The notes beneath the pieces are model-generated. The model ran no database searches. It had not been told where the DNA came from and saw nothing but the letters and a program-made list of their open reading frames with translations. From Thermodesulfovibrionales bacterium (GTDB lineage: Bacteria > Nitrospirota > Thermodesulfovibrionia > Thermodesulfovibrionales > Dissulfurispiraceae), in NCBI GenBank assembly GCA_030017995.1, contig JASEGS010000013.1:1-46579 (forward strand): a stretch of 46,579 nt of DNA, read 5' to 3'. This document shows, in pieces, positions 43,724 through 46,579 of this stretch (position 1 is its first letter; every line of letters begins with the position of its first letter). The translations under genes and the position numbers were made by a program.

Positions 43724-44812
43724 ATGCTTTTTGAACCATATAACTTAGCAGGCATAGAGCTAAAAAACCGTATTGTCCGCTCTGCGACATATGAAAAAAG
43801 AGCGAATGAGGACGGCTTTGTAACCGACGCCTTGATCGAATTTTATAAAGACTTAACAAGAGGCGGAGTTGGCTTAATAATCACAGGCAACGCTCTGGTC
43901 CATGTTTCAGGAAGGACATCATCCCAAATGACATGTATACATAATGATTTTTACATTGATAAACTTAAACGTCTCACAAATGCTGTTCACAGATTCGACG
44001 GGAAAGTAATACTCCAGCTTATACACGGTGGCAGGCAGTGTTTCCCGGATCTGCTCGGAGGAGAAAATCCAATTGCGCCATCCGAAGTCCACGACCCATC
44101 CACAAAAATCACGCCGAGGGAAATGACCAATGAAGAGATATGGGAAATCATCGATGCCTTTGGTGACGCTGCCAGAAGAGCAATGTATGCAGGTTTTGAC
44201 GGAATCCAGATACATGGCGCTCATGGTTATCTGGTGAGCGAATTTCTTTCTCCTCATACAAATAGGAGGGACGACTACTGGGGAGGAGACGAAGGGAGGA
44301 GATTCCATTTTGTAGAAGAGATTTATAAAGCAATGAGAAAAGAGGTTGGAAATAACTACCCTATATTGATAAAGATGAATGTGGATGATTTTGTTGAGGG
44401 AGGGTTAGAACCTGAAGAGAGTGTGAGGGTTGCAAAGAGGCTTGAAGAACTTGGAATGGATGCTGTTGAAGTGAGCGGCGGCATGTATGAATCAAAAGGC
44501 AAGACCTGCCAGATAGACATCCTCAAAAAAGAGCAGGAGGCATACTTTCGAAAGGCATCAAGGTTATTTAAAAAAGAATTGAACATCCCTGTAATCCTCG
44601 TGGGCGGCATTCGTTCAAAGAATGTTGCAGAGGATGTCCTCCAGAGGGGTGACGCTGATCTTATATCAATGTCACGACCCCTCATAAGAGAGCCAGACCT
44701 GCCGAACAAATTCATGCAAGGCAAAGAAAAAGCTGACTGCATATCCTGTAATGGCTGCTTGAGATTCAAAAAGTTAGATGTTGTGAAATGTGTTCAGTTG
44801 AAAACTGTCTGA
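43724..44812 (+). CDS. NADH:flavin oxidoreductase (Old Yellow Enzyme family)
   Basis: This is an FMN-dependent TIM-barrel oxidoreductase. The 362-aa product has PYNLAGIELKNRIVRSAT at the start, QLIHGGRQC, the active-site block IQIHGAHGYLVSEFLSPHTN (HxxH/Y substrate pair) and the FMN phosphate region ILVGGIRS. A C-terminal Cys pair in CISCNGCLRF could bind a metal cluster or act in redox. Homologues include enzymes that reduce enones and unsaturated acids; the substrate is unknown. It converges with hgcB, with a gap of nine bases. Confidence 0.9.
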   Translation: MLFEPYNLAGIELKNRIVRSATYEKRANEDGFVTDALIEFYKDLTRGGVGLIITGNALVHVSGRTSSQMTCIHNDFYIDKLKRLTNAVHRFDGKVILQLIHGGRQCFPDLLGGENPIAPSEVHDPSTKITPREMTNEEIWEIIDAFGDAARRAMYAGFDGIQIHGAHGYLVSEFLSPHTNRRDDYWGGDEGRRFHFVEEIYKAMRKEVGNNYPILIKMNVDDFVEGGLEPEESVRVAKRLEELGMDAVEVSGGMYESKGKTCQIDILKKEQEAYFRKASRLFKKELNIPVILVGGIRSKNVAEDVLQRGDADLISMSRPLIREPDLPNKFMQGKEKADCISCNGCLRFKKLDVVKCVQLKTV

Positions 44813-44821
44813 CTTTTTAAC

Positions 44822-45127
44822 TTAGCAGCAGCCGCCTGATGCCCCTGTTGATGGAGATCCGCTGCAGTCACATGAAGGTTCTCCTCCATATATCATGCTG
44901 TTGATAATTGCAGATGCACAGCCCACGCCTGAATCCACTGTTATCGCACCGAATTCGCAATTCAAAGCACATGCCCCGCATTCCATACAGAGGTCTTTAT
45001 CAATAACTTCCGCCTTCTTGTCTTTCATGACAAAGACGCTGTGAGGGCATACATCAACACATCTTCCGCAGCCAGCGCATTTTTCAGGTATGTATTGCAG
45101 ACTCGTTACATTCGATAGGTACTTCAT
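44822..45127 (-). CDS. hgcB: Mercury methylation ferredoxin HgcB
   Basis: HgcB is the ferredoxin partner of HgcA, needed for methylmercury formation. The 101-aa protein has two [4Fe-4S] motifs: Cys17/20/23/27 (CAGCGRCVDVCP) and Cys47/50/53/57 (CMECGACALNC), the diagnostic CMECGA pattern. It also has Cys70 and a C-terminal tail with Cys86/Cys88 and a terminal Cys100-Cys101 pair, thought to handle mercury. The ATG at 45127 overlaps the hgcA stop by four bases (ATGA) with GGGAG upstream; a GTG at 45139 is a weaker start. Confidence 0.95.
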   Translation of the reverse strand: MKYLSNVTSLQYIPEKCAGCGRCVDVCPHSVFVMKDKKAEVIDKDLCMECGACALNCEFGAITVDSGVGCASAIINSMIYGGEPSCDCSGSPSTGASGGCC

Positions 45128-46200
45128 AATATCTCCCACTGAAAAAGCTTATATATGACTAATAATAACTGGGAAAGAGCGGTTGTAGTCAAATAGATAG
45201 GAATTGCTATCTTCAATTCTTTCTTGACTCCGGACATACTCGTAAATGTTGTGGAGCCTGTGAACTGGAGCGCTATGTAAGAACTTGCAACAGGAAAGAA
45301 TAGATATGCGCTTATAGTCGATAGTCCTGTTAATCCGAAAGACTTCGTTATGAGAAAAACAGCAAGCATGCCTGTTATAAAGCCTTTAATAGCAAACGAG
45401 CGGAACGGGATAAAAGGAAGCATTACAGGAGTTACGAAAGCGCCACTTAATACGCTTGTCAGACCGAGAAGCAGAAAAGGCAATCCTCCTGACAATGCGT
45501 CCTTAAATAAAATGCCTGACGGCTGAAGCCCGAAGAGCATCAGCACAATCAATGCAAAAACAGGATACTTTTTCATAGCCGGATTTATCTCCATCGGTGT
45601 GAGCACCAGCCTGTCGAGCATCGAGAATTTCACCAGCCTCATTCCCTCTGTTTTTTTATATCCTGCCGCAATATAAGCAGGAATGTCCTTTGCGTGCACA
45701 GGACCGAAATGAACCCTGAATCCAGTTGCCTGCTGAACCGCCCTTGCATTCACTCCAACTGCTCCGAGCTGAGGCACGATAATCCTTCTGTGATTAACAA
45801 CTTTGTGCAGTTCTATCTGATTAATCTGTCTGACCAATTCATCTGTGCCAAAAGTCCCTTTGCCCGCAGCGCACCACACATTAATGCCTTTTGTATCTAA
45901 TACAAGTATCCATGCATTCATGCCTTTCAATTTCCTTCGAAGAATATCAAAACTGAGCTTATAATTTGCCGATACAAACACATCCGATTCGCTGTCCGGT
46001 TCTCCAATAGCGCATAGCCCAGGCTCAACAGAATAGCGCATGCGGAAATTGCTGATACGCGAGCGGACAGCTCCGATGTAATCGTCCCGCGTCCATTCAG
46101 ATGTTATCCTGCGTACAGCAGGCTTTGACGCAGAAGGTCAACAGGAGCCTGCAACATTGAAACCCTGTCTTTCAACTTTAATAATATTTAGGTTAGCCAT
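45124..46200 (-). CDS. hgcA: Mercury methylation corrinoid protein HgcA, predicted selenoprotein
   Basis: HgcA transfers a methyl group from its corrinoid to Hg(II). The diagnostic cap-helix motif NVWCAAGKGTFGT is present, the Cys being residue 110 of the 358-residue reading proposed here, and five hydrophobic helices follow. The first ATG after an in-frame TGA (46138-46140) is at 46041, but family-like residues (TSEWTRDDYIGAVRSRI) precede it and it has no Shine-Dalgarno. No ATG, GTG or TTG lies between the TGA and 46041. Upstream the frame runs to ATG 46200, giving Cys20 followed by the TGA. With a SECIS-like hairpin just after it, I predict Sec21. A GTG at 46239 is an alternative start. A nonsense mutation or sequencing error is the other explanation. 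The gene itself ends in TGA, so UGA is not reassigned. Confidence 0.85.
46107..46140 (-). promoter_or_regulatory. SECIS-like stem-loop after the in-frame TGA of hgcA
   Basis: After the TGA (46138-46140), 15 nt precede a perfect 5-bp stem, CCTGC/GCAGG (46118-46122 with 46108-46112), closing loop TGTAC. The G is at the second loop position and the loop starts 21 nt after the TGA, which fits the published bacterial SECIS geometry (G in the first two loop positions, spacing about 16-37 nt). A competing 8-bp stem with one G-U pair (46128-46135 with 46107-46114) shares bases with it. Confidence 0.6.
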
Positions 46201-46288
46201 AGTTAATTTTAAAACATCCGACCTTCTTTTATCACGCACCTTAAGTCCATTATCCAAAATAACCTGTGATATAATTCATTAAGAAAAC
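46201..46288. promoter_or_regulatory. Divergent promoter region hgcA / radical-SAM gene
   Basis: The plus strand has TGATATAAT (46267-46275), a perfect extended -10, 13 nt before the ATG of the radical-SAM fragment. It overlaps a TGTGA-n6-TCATT element resembling a weak CRP/FNR-type site. On the minus strand no strong -10/-35 for hgcA was found. A 13-codon open frame (46209-46250) ends eight bases before ATG 46200. Confidence 0.45.
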
Positions 46289-46525
46289 ATGGACACCATC
46301 GAAAAGTTAAAAATCCTCTCTAATGATTCACAGTATGACATGGCCTGTGCCTGCGGCACTAACAAGGACGACCGCAGGAGGAGAGGGCTCGACGGCAAGT
46401 GGCTCTATCCTGTCACGCTTCCGAACGGAGGATACACTATTCTTCTGAAAACCCTTCTTTCCAATGCCTGCGTCAATGATTGCAAATACTGTCCCTTGCG
46501 CTCGGAGACTGACATTCGGCGCTGA
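46289..46525 (+). pseudogene. Radical-SAM protein fragment (helix-hairpin-helix DNA-modification/repair type)
   Basis: The N-terminal 78 residues match the putative DNA modification/repair radical-SAM family: MDTIEKLKILSNDSQYDMAC, then GGYTILLKTLLSNACVNDC with the cluster motif CVNDCKYCP. The frame stops with TGA at 46523, while family-like residues continue in a second frame (FGAEDIVPFF, 46515-46544) and then a third (VEVRR, from ~46546). So either the gene is frameshifted more than once or the sequence has errors near the contig end. Confidence 0.6.
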
Positions 46526-46579
46526 AGATATTGTCCCTTTCTTTAGTTGAAGTAAGAAGGACTCCGATTGCATAATCTT

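Noticed and set aside
45124-46041. HgcA starting at the ATG at 46041
   Set aside because: No Shine-Dalgarno precedes it, and family-like residues lie upstream in the same frame. The start also removes the only region carrying the Cys-TGA pair.
46138-46140. UGA reassigned to an amino acid genome-wide
   Set aside because: Many genes here, including hgcA itself, end at TGA in the expected place, so UGA acts as stop.

Overview
The window looks like the chromosome of an anaerobic, Gram-negative (two-membrane) bacterium. Outer-membrane functions are present (Mla-type lipid transport, LolA, UppP), and so are tungstate uptake, molybdenum-cofactor and nickel-maturation genes, inositol phospholipid synthesis and the mercury-methylation pair hgcAB. 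The combination suggests Nitrospirota (Thermodesulfovibrionia-like) or a nearby lineage. That is an inference; no rRNA is present to settle it. No gene-free stretch exceeds 300 bases.

Layout. (1) 1-1395: the end of an IS3-family element that cut off the front of a serine recombinase, which lies against the 3' end of tRNA-Ser(CGA). (2) 1431-26357: a long, almost wholly minus-strand housekeeping region. It carries tadA, hypA, two envelope/stress proteins, an inositol-lipid pair, small heat-shock proteins, recO, a DUF151 nuclease, era, an aminotransferase, a PA2778/PA2779/TPR export cluster, mlaEFD, alr, tatA, mobA, a Memo-like gene, dnaB, rplI, an rRNA methyltransferase, a site-2 protease, rimO, DUF2062, thiL, lon, hsp20, galU and tRNA-Leu(UAA). 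Genes mostly overlap or abut, so long operons are likely. (3) 26406-33264: a tungstate ABC transporter whose binding protein (tupA) is separated from tupB-tupC by about 4.7 kb of defence and toxin-antitoxin-like genes (HEPN/MNT pair, HsdM and HsdS without HsdR, a DUF2283 pair). (4) 33426-44812: a plus-strand run of a small Cys-rich protein, copA, an HD-GYP response regulator, rnj, uppP, ftsK, lolA, pdxA and a flavin oxidoreductase. (5) 44822-46200: hgcA-hgcB on the minus strand, divergent from a broken radical-SAM gene at the window edge.

The most striking signal is in hgcA. The reading frame continues upstream of the first ATG that follows an in-frame TGA (46138-46140). The extension reads from ATG 46200 through Cys20, the TGA and a segment that looks like normal HgcA. 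A stem-loop with the geometry of a bacterial SECIS lies directly downstream of the TGA. I therefore predict a selenocysteine-containing HgcA (Cys20-Sec21). A selenol on a mercury-methylating corrinoid protein would be notable because selenium binds mercury very strongly, and I know of no description of it.

A second theme is a dispersed family of 7-bp-period tandem repeats. They sit between genes and also in frame inside conserved enzymes (alr, rimO, thiL, probably copA). In two genes (lolA and a TPR lipoprotein) they encode the hydrophobic core of the signal peptide.
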